A stretch of 64,000 bases of DNA from NCBI GenBank assembly GCA_029532625.1, contig JARFXM010000004.1:4960001-5024000 (forward strand). The letters are read 5' to 3'. A program made the translations under genes and the position numbers. Shown here one piece after another: positions 45,008 to 56,005 of this stretch. A model generated the notes under the pieces. The model was given only the letters and a program-made list of their open reading frames with translations. It did not search any database and was not told the DNA's origin. The stretch comes from Lomentospora prolificans. Its lineage: Eukaryota > Ascomycota > Sordariomycetes > Microascales > Microascaceae. How positions within the stretch are numbered: position 1 is the stretch's first letter; each line of letters starts with the position of its first letter.

Positions 45008-45650
45008 GCGTAGGACCATAGATCAAGCAGCAATAATCTCATGTTCTCTAAAATTCATTTTGATTTTGCTTAATGATAATTTCTAGGTTCCATACCTGCG
45101 AAACTGAAAACATGGAGCAGAGATCTCTCCAAGCTTCGTACTGGGTCTCGGAATGGGTCGTATTACAACGAATGTATTGCGTCGCGCGTAGCATAGAATC
45201 GGAGATTGTCCCTGATAGGATCTGATCTAGACGGGTGCGCTGCTAGCTATTATAGTAGACTTCTCCATCGATCCCGAGTTTGATCATTTGGGACAAGGTG
45301 ACGAATACGCGTATTGGCCATTTAAGCCCCAGAAACGGACCCTTGCCATGTGCGGGCTTGATCGGAGACCCAGAGGAATACTTGCATCCATGGATCCGGC
45401 CAGTCAGCTGGCGCCCCTAGCGAAAAGACGCTAGCCATGGCAACAGCTTCGCAGAGGGGGCATCTATCCGCGTATTAGCAAGGTGTATTTAGGAAGTTTT
45501 TATAAGAAAGACACTCTAAAGTATATATATGGCTACAAGCAGATCCCTACTTTTCGAAAAATTATTATGCCCTTTCCTATTTCTCTTGATCCCAAATCAG
45601 CTCTCTCGCAGCTCCAAGCTCCATCTCAGTGTCCTTCATTTGTTATTACT
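45008..45650. other. Spacer, promoter of the small membrane protein
   Basis: About 640 bases with no gene seen. The frame of the next gene is open upstream to 45483, but the sequence there looks like leader. Confidence 0.4.
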
Positions 45651-46304
45651 ATGTCGCTCCTTAAAACTCTCGTTGATCCTAGGTTCACCACGACGGTTCG
45701 AGTCGTGCAGCTCATTCTCATCCTACTTGTCTTCATCCTGACCATTGTGCGCATTTCGCTGAATGACATGCCAGTTACCCGGCCAGTCATTATGGGCATT
45801 CCTATTGTACGTCCCGTTTGCGATTTCCTCGGTACAGTCGAGAGCTGACAATCATGGTCCGTTTAGAGCATAAAATCGCTTGTAATCATGGCTTACGAGT
45901 ACATGTCCGAGCACATCGATCGCTTCAAGAAGTGGGGAAGCATGAAGGCATACACGATTCTCAATTTCATCGAAATCCTGTTCTGGTCCGTACTCATGGG
46001 CTTGACCTTCCAGTCAAACGCCATGATCTGTATTGGCACGAGCTGTGCGGTTAGTTGGGTAGTTGGACTTATATGTCTTGCTTTGATGTGAGTGCCCGTT
46101 GTCTCCCAGTGAATGATATTACATATTTAATTGACATGGTCCGCTGTCAGGTTCCTCGCTATTCAAGTCTTTGTCGTTTCATTCCTCGACTACCGACACT
46201 TCAAGCAACACCGAGTCCGCCGGGGAGCCAAAGTGTCGTCGGTGCCTACGGGCTACGAAACACAGCAATTTGGCTATTCGCCATCAAATTCATCATGCCG
46301 GTGA
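45651..46304 (+). CDS. Small multi-pass membrane protein (MARVEL-like, uncharacterised)
   Basis: Three exons: 45651-45806, 45867-46087 and 46151-46304. The introns are 60 and 63 nt (GTACGT..TTTAG and GTGAGT..GTCAG), and the protein is 176 residues. The model rests on phase-compatible splicing that keeps hydrophobic segments intact. Four membrane helices are visible: VVQLILILLVFILTIVRI (about 18-36), a weaker one around GIPISIKSLVIMAYEY, ILNFIEILFWSVLMGLTF (about 83-102), and a long SWVVGLICLALMFLAIQVFV (about 115-138). The cytosolic tail is basic and ends with a QQFGYSPS-type Tyr/Gln-rich piece. The topology resembles fungal MARVEL-like integral membrane proteins; no function is known. Confidence 0.68.
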
Positions 46305-47370
46305 ACATTGAAACGGACGTACGGGAACCCGACATCGACAGGGTAATTGAGAACACGGCGCGCCGACACGCTACGTCGCACAACAAGAACAAACCTATAT
46401 ATTGAATCCGAGGCTCGTGGCTGTCGATCTCAATCTAGGGCAGCAGAGCGCTTGAAGCCAGCGAGTATCAAAATGGCTATTATTGCGGGGCATCGCAGTG
46501 TCTACGGTGGACCGCTCGCTAGTATTATTCTACAAGCTCGAAATGGTGGTGTTGAGTTCTAGAGTGAAAGGCTTTTGCGTCCTGGCGTCCTTAAATCTGC
46601 CATGTTTCTTTGGCGCACGCTGGGCGCTTGCTTTGGGTTGTCTATTAGTTTCACCCTTCCTAGTGGAACATGTTATGGTACGGCAGCATCACAACTGACG
46701 CAAATGACTAGAGCGCCTGGCCGTTTTTCATCCTGCAGTCGTCGTATGTATAACATCCTTAAGGCGGCAGGAAACGGAGGGTTAAGGATAAATACTCGTT
46801 TCGTTCTAGATTTAACGTTACACCTTTGGCATCAAATTACGCATGCTCTTCATTGTGACATCAACGAGGTGCGCGTTCTCATTGCATGGTTTGGCAGCTC
46901 GTAGACGAGACGAATCACCCGCAGAAAGTTTCCGCACTGGGACCACGCAGTGCCTCAGATCCGGGGCATAGAGGGAAAATAAGCAAACATTTCAACATTC
47001 GAGAAGCCAAAAACCGAGCTGTATTTCGAGGAATATTAGGGGTTCGAGTGTAGGGCTAGCAATGCGGGTGCGAAAACGTACGTCGACGGGGCCCAAGTAG
47101 TGCTGAACGAGTAGATATTATGCTTTGACCTCAGGACTAAGAAGGAGCCATCTGGCAGATTGTAATATCACATAGCGGGTGCCAGGCATGGCGTAGACTA
47201 CCTTTTGCTACCTTTTACCATACTTTAGATACTGACACAGATCTTTTTCGTCCTCTTCCCCTGGCGGGTCTTCACGCACTTGACACTCATTGAATTCATT
47301 GTTCCCTCTTCGTTCCCCATCGTTCTTCATCTTAAACAACTTTACGGTATATTAGACCTGTTTTCTGGAA
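46305..47370. other. Intergenic, nothing recognised
   Basis: About 1.1 kb with only short, domain-free ORFs. Confidence 0.4.
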
Positions 47371-47815
47371 TCAGGATAGAAAGGGCTGATGGATGCACAG
47401 TATCATAGATCGTCCAGTGAAGGATGCACACCTTGCGAAATTATTCCCATGAGGGAATTCATTGCTTGCTTGACCCGTGATAAGACTCTCAGCCACTATC
47501 CCAGCAACATCGATGTCGCGTAAGTTAGGCAGTTGCTTCGCGATAAAGGGTGGTTGCCCATGGATCTTGTTTGCGAGATCAGTGATGTCGCCAAATACAG
47601 AAAACACGGGAAATGCACGCTCCTCGTGGGCTCTTCCACCTGGAAAACGTGGATATCTTGGAGGGTTGCCTGGAGGTGTTCTGGAGGTGTATGGTGCACT
47701 GCTTTCTCATCAAAGAGACCGCCATGTCCGTGGACGAGGCCCCAAAAGTTTGGCTTGGTGTCCGATGGACAAGACGCTTGGGATGAGTACATTCAGTAGG
47801 CAACTCTCAAAGTAA
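47371..47815 (-). pseudogene. Frame-shifted gene fragment of unknown family
   Basis: Two overlapping minus-strand frames together read like one protein: NFWGLVHGHGGLFDEKAVHH and LQDIHVFQVEEPTRSVHFP in one frame, then FSVFGDITDLANKIHGQPPF and AGIVAESLITGQASNEFPHG in another. The switch lies near 47605-47615. A single-base shift would join them, so this looks like a recently broken coding region. No start or full-length partner is seen. I do not recognise the family. Confidence 0.42.
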
Positions 47816-50800
47816 AGCCATTCAATAATTGTCGTTCCGGGCTGCTATGCGGGCTCGAGGAGTTTCGACGACCACAGATAGAAGCAAGTAGGAACGAATT
47901 CCAGCGTCAGAATTCGAGAAGCAGTGGATTGTGGAGGAAGGGTTGGCAACCTGTGTATGTTCGCAGGAAATATTACAGCGCCTCGGCCCTGGTCATTGCG
48001 TCGGGACGCACGGCTTCGACAACGTAATATACGCAAGGAATGGAACAGTTACGGGCTCGAATCCATCTGGAACTCACCTTTGGGGGGAAGTGGATGACAC
48101 CTCGACCTAAAAACGCACTTCCTTGCTATCTTCTTGTCAAACCTCTAGTCTATATTAATGTCTAACTCGATTGAGATGCGAGTTTCACGCCTGCTGAGCT
48201 TAATGTACGAACTTCGGCCCACCCTGGCGGGGAAATCTGGGGAAAGAAATCTAGGGTATTTCCGAGAGAACAGTACAGCTCGAGAATTACACACTATAGA
48301 TGTCCCCAATCTGGTCATCAAGAATTACCATTTCCGTCTCCGGATCCGAGTCGCTCCTGCTTTAGCCCAAGGCAGAAATGGGCAAGGTGGGTGAGAAGAT
48401 GACTAGTTTGGGTCACCCCGACTATAGTTGCCATGTCTCTAAAGTTTAAAAGAAAATAATAGTAGAAAACAACACCGCCTTTTCACGCCACTTAAAACCC
48501 TCTACAAAGTCTTACTTGCTTTCGGAAGGAACCGCCCCGGTGTATCTGAGGGTTATTATATATTCCTTACCGTCTAACTGGATCACCGGTATTTCAAAAT
48601 GGTGTGATACCTACCTTCGCTAGCCGCTTCGAGCTTCTGATAGTTTTCCATCGCGACAAGTTTTGGTTGAGCCAAAATAGCAATGAATTCGATTCTTTTG
48701 ATGGAGCTGTGTATGAAATCGGAAGACGTTAGGAATTGGAGTTTCGAATGTGTACATCTAAGAGATCAACAAGGAAGGCCGAAAATCGAATCCGGAGCGG
48801 AACCTGCTCTCACTGGAGCTCTCGACATTCGACGACGGCATGATTCTGAAATTAGACGGAGAATGCAAGTGTAAGGAGTGCAGAGATGTTGCGGGAACCA
48901 GGGATATTGTTGAAAGTTCTATCTGTTTTCGTTTAAACGTTAGAATTAGTTAGAACCATAGTGTAGTTCTGCAACATACTCAATATATCATCTGTAACAA
49001 TTCGCCTAGGATAGGGTACACGACATCGTGTGACCAGATCAATAATAGCCAGGCTCCGCGATCGAGGAGCATTGGCATGAGAATACCTGCATTATCATAT
49101 TCAGGTAACGACGAGAACACTCTGGGTAGCCGGCGAAATGAGGTGTTTGCATCAATGTTCAATCATTACAATTTTTCACTAGGTCCAAGATAATATTATG
49201 CGGGAGCCTCGACACAGTTCTCGTAGCCCACTGATCGGCATATTCCATACCTGCGCCAGCAAACCCGGGATGAGTGTGTAGGTCTAGTAACGCTATTCTA
49301 AGCTGTTACTTAGATACTAGTAATGAATGGATAAAGGTTGGACGGTCGACCAAGCAAGTAAAGCGGCATCTTTACCTGGCCGGTGTCACCTCAACCCTCC
49401 ATCATTTGAAAGTTCCCTGACAGTATTTCCCTTGGGTGCTCTAGCGTAGAATTTTTTTACTTGTGGTTTCTTGGAGCTATATTGTGGCTTTACATCTAAT
49501 ATATCCCCTTTACATTCAATGAGCGATGGCCTAATCTTCGGATTTGTGAGCTGACTGTCCTTGGCCAGGGAAGGAACCAAAGGATTGTAGAGGCGTGGTA
49601 GTCCTAGGAACACCGGTGCTGACGACTTAAGGCCCTATACTTCAATGTTAGCCAGAAAACTTGCAACTGGAGAGGAAAAAAGGACTTGGGGGAGATATAG
49701 ACTGGGACCGTGTGGTCCCTGACCACTGCGAGCCACGCGTTAGGTCAGGCATGTTAGGGTTTTTTTTTTTTTTTTTCTTTTTTTTCTCCTATCTCTGGCA
49801 GAGATTCTGGGCATTGCACAGGTGTGGTAGTACGTTTGCCAGGGGTCATCGCGGTTCGAGTTGACGGTTGAGCAATTGCAGGTGATGCATGATTCGGCGT
49901 ACATGGTGGTGGTCTCGGATGCTCTAGTCACTCTTCTAGCAACCAGTTGGAGCGGCCGGAGGTTTCGTTGTGTCATGCGACATAGGAACGCACCATCGTG
50001 GCCAGCAATGAAATATTGAAACTGACACTTGGGCGGTGCCAGAAGAAGGGAGGAACGGGTTCGTCGGATTGGGAATGGAGGCAGCCCAGGAGATTTTGCA
50101 AAGAGTGCAGCGTAAGGTTATTATGTGTCTGCTGTGCAATTGTGTATGTCCTTCCGTCCGCAACGCATCGTGACTGCCTGCACCAAGGGCGGTCAGCAAC
50201 ACATTCCCCGGAAGGGCGAACGAGCGACCTGACCTCTTCCCACGTGGAAATCGTGGAAGTCGCTAAGGAGACCGTCGCCACTGATTTCTATGGTCAAATG
50301 AAGGCCACGCTTGTTGCCTTGCCGGAGCTTTCCTTCTGTTACTTTCTTAGTTTAATCCTTTCTTGGGTGACTTTGCCTGTCCGCTCATTGGCTCACGCGA
50401 CGGGGGTAAAGTCGCCGAGTTAGTTTGAAGCGACTGCGGAGCAGGATGCAAGTGGCCCAGAGATATTTCCAGGGCGAGGAGTAGCAGCTTGTGAATGGCG
50501 TTCGACTGGAAGACATACTCTAACACCCAACGTGTTTCAGGAATAGGGATAAAACTAGAGTATGGAGATAGCATCTGGCATGGCATGTGTCTGGACGGGC
50601 AATGGGAAACCTGAGTAGTGGAATTTGAACACGGTTTATTTAGACATATTAAGATATGCGTTCACGGTGATTGCTAGACTGCTCGGCGGCAGCTTCAGAC
50701 ATTACTCAAGGACGTGTGGCTGGCAGTACGGAAGTGCGATATGTGCAGACAGAATAGAATAGAAACAACTTTGTTTCAACGACGGCCCTAGAATTAACTT

Positions 50801-51150
50801 GGGCGAATGAGAACTACTTGTCTTGCTCGATAATAAACCATTGGAACAGACGGCGAAAGGCCTGCGAGGCACTGCGTTCTGGATGCTTTGGTATATCGTA
50901 ACTGACGACTACGCGAAAGCCAGAATACCGAAATCCCTGCTCTGCTGAGAGGTGTCGAGCTTAAAAATCAGAAAAAAGAAACAAAGAAAAAGACTGTCAG
51001 TCGCCAATCTCGAGAAAAGTTGCCGTAGCCTATATGATAGAGAGAATTGGTTAGGACATGGGAGCTCGTGAAACCGTTGGAGGGAGTGCCTGACGTGCCT
51101 TGAAATGTGTCCGGTCAAGCTTGTCGGCGGGCAAGAAGTGGGCGAAAAGC
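47816..51150. other. Long gene-poor stretch
   Basis: 3.3 kb without a supported gene. Short ORFs (48158-48394 plus, 48683-48874 plus, 49998-50423 plus, 50347-50586 minus) have no recognisable domain. A T-rich run (T16-C-T8 type) lies at about 49761-49786. The last 100 bases include the 3' UTR of the DUF3716 gene (minus strand). Confidence 0.4.
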
Positions 51151-51967
51151 CTAGTTCTCGTGCTGGCTGTTGTTGGCGTTCTGAACATTCTTAGCCTGGT
51201 ACTCGAGGCATCGCTGCAGGAGAAGAACCACGGCCTCGGATCTGGCCTGGTCCGAAGCAGTGTCCGGGAGGCAAATGGCCTCGAGAAGGGCAGCGTTCTC
51301 GTAGGCTCTGGCGAGCTCGGGGTTGTCAGTCGGCCCAGCAACCTGTTGCAAGATGACAGGACCTCTTCGCCCCACGGCGGGAGCAGGACTGGGCTCACGA
51401 GAGGTAGCCATGCTGACGTCAGAGGAATTGGGAGTTCCTGGGTTGATGGCAATGGAAGGCGTTTGAGAAATGGAAGAAGATACAGCTGGGACTGTGGCGG
51501 GAGCGGGGATGTCTGTAGGGGATGAAAAGAAGTCAGCGAAATCAAAAGTTGTGCGGTTTATAGGAGGGCATGATTTTACCACGTCGCCTGGCGGTGCCAG
51601 CCTCGATGCGGAAAGAGCAGCTCGTGCCGTGGCCAGGGTACTGGCAGTTTCCGCACGAGCCTTTCGCGAAGCCTTGCCGAACGATGCACTGAGTAAATGG
51701 ACCGTTGTGCCGCTGACACTTGGCGCAAGATTCTTCTTGGACGTCTCCAGTGGCGTTGATCAGCACAGCTTCGAGACGATGGGACCTTGCCCAGTAAATC
51801 GTCTGGGACGGGTCCCGGAGGGAGACGTCCCTGACCATTGCACCAGGCAAGGTAATCAGCCCCTGGGCAGCAGCAGTAGCCTTGACCTGGCCAGATTCAA
51901 CGAAATCGCGGATCTCCACACGGGTGATGAACCCAGAGGGGTGGTTAGAAATATTCATCGACCCCAT
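51151..51967 (-). CDS. DUF3716-type Cys-motif protein
   Basis: Two exons on the minus strand, 51967-51580 and 51512-51151, joined by a 67-nt GTAAAA..CTACAG intron; 249 residues. The conserved part is a six-cysteine pattern at residues 81-117: CAKC, then NGPFTQC, SCGNC and TSCSF. This fits the fungal DUF3716 family (C-x2-C...C...C-x2-C...C), a small putative zinc-binding module of unknown function. The C-terminal half is Pro/Ser/Thr-rich, ending with a short helical segment (ARSEAVVLLLQRCLEYQAKN). I chose the ATG at 51967 because the open frame further upstream (to 52399) is low-complexity leader with diverged repeats. A nuclear or nucleic-acid role is often supposed for such proteins but is not shown here. 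Confidence 0.8.
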
Positions 51968-52037
51968 TGTTAACGGCCTGAAAGGATGAATGGTCAGTGT
52001 TGGCCCTGACGTGGATGAAAGAGAGAGAAAGAAAACG

Positions 52038-52245
52038 GAGAATCGGTGCGTGAAAGGGTAGAAAACGAATGCACTGTTGTGGTAAAGTGGATAAAGGTAG
52101 GAGGAAGAGTCTAGAGAATCGGGGTGTGGAAGGATAAAAGAGAAATGCAGCATGGGCTTGAGTAGATAAAAGAAAACAAAATGGAGGATCGGGCTGGGAA
52201 AGGATAGAAGAGCAATGCACCGTGGAGGATAGGATAGGGAGTTAT
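52038..52245 (-). repeat. Three diverged ~70-76 nt tandem repeats in the 5' leader of the DUF3716 gene
   Basis: Copies begin at about 52038, 52114 and 52184 with GAGAATCGG / GAGAATCGG / GAGGATCGG. Each continues with a GAAAGGGTAGAA-like, GGAAGGATAAAA-like or GAAAGGATAGAA-like run and then AATGCA. On the coding (minus) strand they form a pyrimidine-rich leader just upstream of the start codon at 51967. A partial fourth copy (CTGAAAGGATGAATGG) sits near 51978. The repeats keep a reading frame open to 52399, but the translation is low-complexity. Confidence 0.7.
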
Positions 52246-54215
52246 ACCTTGATTGATGTAGCTTGATTGAATGAATGAGTGAGAGTTGCTCTCTGGAAAT
52301 ATGGTAGGAGGTCTGAGAGTCTTGGGAGGGAAGAAGAAAGGAAGAAACGAGATGATCGAAGGAATAAGTTGATGGGGTTTTCATCTTCCTGGATGTCATA
52401 TTTAACGTGAACCAATTTGTGGGAGTGTCAGAGTGGCCAAGGAAGGAACGAGTATCCTAGCTTTACACCTCAGGAGGTGATTGAAACGCGTCCTGGCCGC
52501 GTCGAATGGTTCTCTTCGTTTGTTCCCGTTGCTCCAGCCGAAGCTTGACCCGGTCTCTATGCAGTCTTGGAGGAAAACCTGGGCGGCCAGCATAGAATGG
52601 ACACGAGCTGGCGACGGAAAGACAATCTGTAGACCACGAATGCGACCGAGAACGATAGAATGTGACAAATATATATACCTCCTGATGCGTCTTCTGCGTG
52701 ATTAATATGGGCTTATGGGATGTTTCTGTGGTTGCTGCCTCCTTCATCGTATCTGGCCTCGGCGGGAGGTGTCGTTGCCAGAAGTTCTACGGTGGAGCAT
52801 GTAAAACTTGTATAATTCGTCTCTCAGACACCACATTGGTGGCGAGATTTCGACAAGACTTACTTTCATAGAATGCGCCCAGCCCGAAAGGGTGTGGGTT
52901 GTTGATGCTTAACCTCTGTCATGATCTCAATATCGATGGACACTACTCCAAGTCCCAGACAGTAGCATAAGATCCAACACTAGAAGCAGAGGAAGGGGTA
53001 GAACCGGCCGTTCCCACGCACCTACGAGTCTGAACATACACGCCTTGTAAATGCAGCCAAGTGCCGCTCTAGATGCGGCTAGTTCTACGATCAAGCCATC
53101 AGAACCCCATCAGAGAGTTCGCCCCAGAAACGGAAAAAGTTCCTGTAGAAGCAATGGAGACTGTTTTAAGAACATGTCGAAGACTCTTCATCATTCCCTT
53201 CATTGTAATTACCTAGACATGAATCTACTGCAGCCAAGCGTTCTTATCACATTGGTTTCTCCCTAAGCATCCCATGTGATTTCTCTTTCAGAAGTCGAAG
53301 TTGGATGAGAAGAGAACTGACTAGGTGATCCTTCTTGTTATCAGGGCCCTCTACATGCATTTCTCCAGACAATGGGATAGCATCAGCAAAGAGAGGATTA
53401 GCTATGCTCATTTGTTCTTAGGTAACATAAGGGGGCAAGACAAGTACCTCGAACGATCTTATAATCAAAGTTGAAAATCTACAGTGTTTGCATTCTTTCA
53501 ACAAGGGCCATCTGGGCACCCAACGCCTTGCTTCTATTAGCTCCGACGAGGTCACTATCATTTCATCCTGTTTTGAAATACAGACTATATTTGCCCAGGA
53601 GGCACAGCCAGTCTGTCTTTCTTCAATCCTGCTGGACCCATCATCCCATCCTCAGTGCAAATGGAATCATAATATTTATGTTGGACCAAGGCATCAGTCT
53701 TGCACCAGTTCTAGGCTATTAGTTGGAGGCGGCGACTTTTGTTGGAAAATATATCAATATGATGAAACAGCAATACAGAAGGGAAACTACCTAGCTCCAG
53801 TCAGTGCCAGCAGCACTGAGTAAATATGTGGGCGAAACGCGCGGACTGGAGCAGCGCTGGTTGCTCCTGCCGCCATCACTTGCTAGGCCCCGGGTTGAAG
53901 GAGGCAAGTTTAAGTGAGATGTCGCAGCCAGTTTAGCCGAAGCTGGGCCAGGCTTGATCAGGCCTGGGCAACTTCCAAGTTGAGAAAATGGGGGAGGTCA
54001 TGTGGGTCAAAGCTGAGGACTGAGATGATCAGTTGGGGTCATATTGGATTGCACCGAAATCATGACGAAGACCCGCGTACACGATGTCCAGGTTTGGTCG
54101 ACGTTGTGCCGGGAAACGAAAGCGATGGAGTATAAAAGGTCGAGTTTCCGGGGTACTCAGGGACATTGTCTTTGATTATTGCTAGAGACCTAAATAGTAG
54201 CCACGCCACCATCGC
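52246..54215. other. Intergenic, nothing recognised
   Basis: About 2 kb. It contains the DUF3716 promoter and then domain-free ORFs (53471-53823 plus). No gene is supported. Confidence 0.4.
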
Positions 54216-56005
54216 TAAAGCATATACTGGACATGCGCAGCCATTGCTGGCTCGGGTAGCATGCTCTATGGTTATGAGGCTGCTGTCATTTGCTGGAACG
54301 TATGTGGCCCAGCTCCATAATTGACAGCCCGTGAGGTGGATCACTATTGACGCTCAGCAGCTTTGCCCAACAAGGCTTCCTCGATTATTTCAAGCCTAGG
54401 GACAATTCTTGGCTATGATGTAACATACTCGCTTCTATTCAAGGAAAAAATAGCTAATGCTGGACTTGGAGCCATCGGATCAATCTACTTCGGCACGTTG
54501 ATGCTCAGTCTCATTTTCGTCAGCGTATTGTCCGGCCGCTTCAGTCGAAAGCCCAGAATCAAGATTGGAGGCGTCGTCGGGCTCATTAGAGGAATTCTGC
54601 AAACGGTTGCGACCCATATTGGTCCGTTTTTCGCAGGGCGCGCCGTAACAGGTATGGCGTCCAGAATACTAATGCTCCATCACCACCGCCACCATATCTA
54701 CCAGGCCGAAACTGCCCCTCCAAGCCTTCGAGGCACCATGGTCGCCTTGCAGATGGACAGGCTCATGGTTACTGAGACTCTGGCGCCTTGGGTTAGCTAC
54801 GCGGGCAACTTCTCTAGTAATCTGGATTTTCGTGTGGTAGGTCTGATGCATCCTGTCTTTGTTTTGTCGCTGACAGGGACAGGCGTTTCCCCATTGCTTT
54901 GCAATGTCCTCCTGCAATCCTCCTCATAGTTGGATGCTTCTTCATTCCTTTTTCTCCAAGATGGCGTAAGGCTTTCTCGTCTAATGTATTGTGTTTTTGT
55001 CTTCATGGCTAACGCTCGAGAGTTGTAGTCATCTCAAAGGACCGGTATGCCGAAGCCAAAGAGACCCTCTAAAGACTTAACGATGACCACGAGGACCCGA
55101 CATTCTGGGAAAAGGAATACTGGCAGATATCTGCGCAGTTATTAGCCCTCGAAAGCAGGAAAATGAAGTGAGCAGCTTTACCCACATGCTCACAAATCCG
55201 AAAGAACTGCGTCGTGTAGCTGTCGCCGCAGCGGCCGTTGTCTCGGTCCAAACCAACGGAGCCCAAGCTATCCAGGTCTTCCAAGCAGTCCTCTGTACCG
55301 GACTCGGCTTCTCTGCTAGAGGCACCCTTTTGATAGCCAGCGTCTTTGGTATTTGCAACACGCTTGGTGGCTTGACGAGCCTTGTTCTCATTGACCGAGT
55401 CGGACGACGCAAGCTTTTCCTGTCGGGTCTGGCAACACTCTCAGTTTGGCTTGGAGTATTTGCTGTCTGCACTGCGCATTACAATAAAACGAGTCTAGCC
55501 AGTGAGGCGATCGTTCCTTGTCATCAACTGTTTCTATTACCTCACCCTTCTTCATAGGTTGGGGTAGGGCGGGCGTCGGCTTCGTCATGGTCTACAGCTA
55601 TACGTTTGTCACAACGTACGCGGCTTCTCCGTACGCATATGCGGCGGAGGTCTTCCCGACTATTAAGAACCGCGCGCCGCTGGCTTGGCCCTGGGTCTAT
55701 TCTGCGCCAATGCCTTGACGCTAACATGCAGCCAAGTGGCTCCAATTGTTTTGGAAACGATTGAGTGGAAATTCAACCCGGTCTTCATTGCCTGCAACAC
55801 GTTCTTCTTTTAAATTGCCTGATTCTTTTTCCCATAAGCCATCGTCGATACATGCATACTAATCACATGAATAGACCAAGGGACTTACTCTGGAAGAAGT
55901 GAATCATCTGCTCGGCGAAAAGGTTGCGGTGGACATTCGAGATGCCGAAAAAACCGAGGAAATTGAAAAAGGAGGTGGCCGAAGTTGCCCATCTTGATCT
56001 AGCAT
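54216..56005 (+). pseudogene. Broken MFS sugar-porter gene
   Basis: Pieces in several frames follow the order of a fungal sugar transporter. GSMLYGYEAAVI (about 54270) is TM1. STFAQQGFLDYF (about 54355), GLGAIGSIYFGTLMLSLIFV with RFSRKPRIKIGG (about 54470-54560) and YQAETAPPSLRGTMV (about 54700) follow. After a PESPR-region remnant, DRYAEAKETL stop RLNDDHEDPTFWEKEYWQ (about 55041-55125) is the central loop. Then come VQTNGAQAIQVF (55247), LIDRVGRRKLFLSG (55388) and YAAEVFPTIKNRAP (55636), and finally TKGLTLEEVNHLLGEKV (55873). At least four frameshifts and several stops occur. Stops at 55073, 55811, 55820 and 55835 could each arise by C-to-T or G-to-A change. The ancestral protein moved hexoses or related sugars. 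Confidence 0.8.

Noticed and set aside
49750..49790. T-rich run as an RNA polymerase III terminator
   Set aside because: No tRNA or other Pol III gene precedes it.
51968..52399. 144-codon N-terminal extension of the DUF3716 protein
   Set aside because: Low-complexity Phe/Leu/Ser/Pro translation of tandem leader repeats; the ATG at 51967 gives a compact protein starting near the conserved part.
52428..52500. tRNA-like stretch (GTCAGAGTGGCCAAGGA)
   Set aside because: The 3' half lacks a T-loop consensus and an acceptor stem could not be paired.
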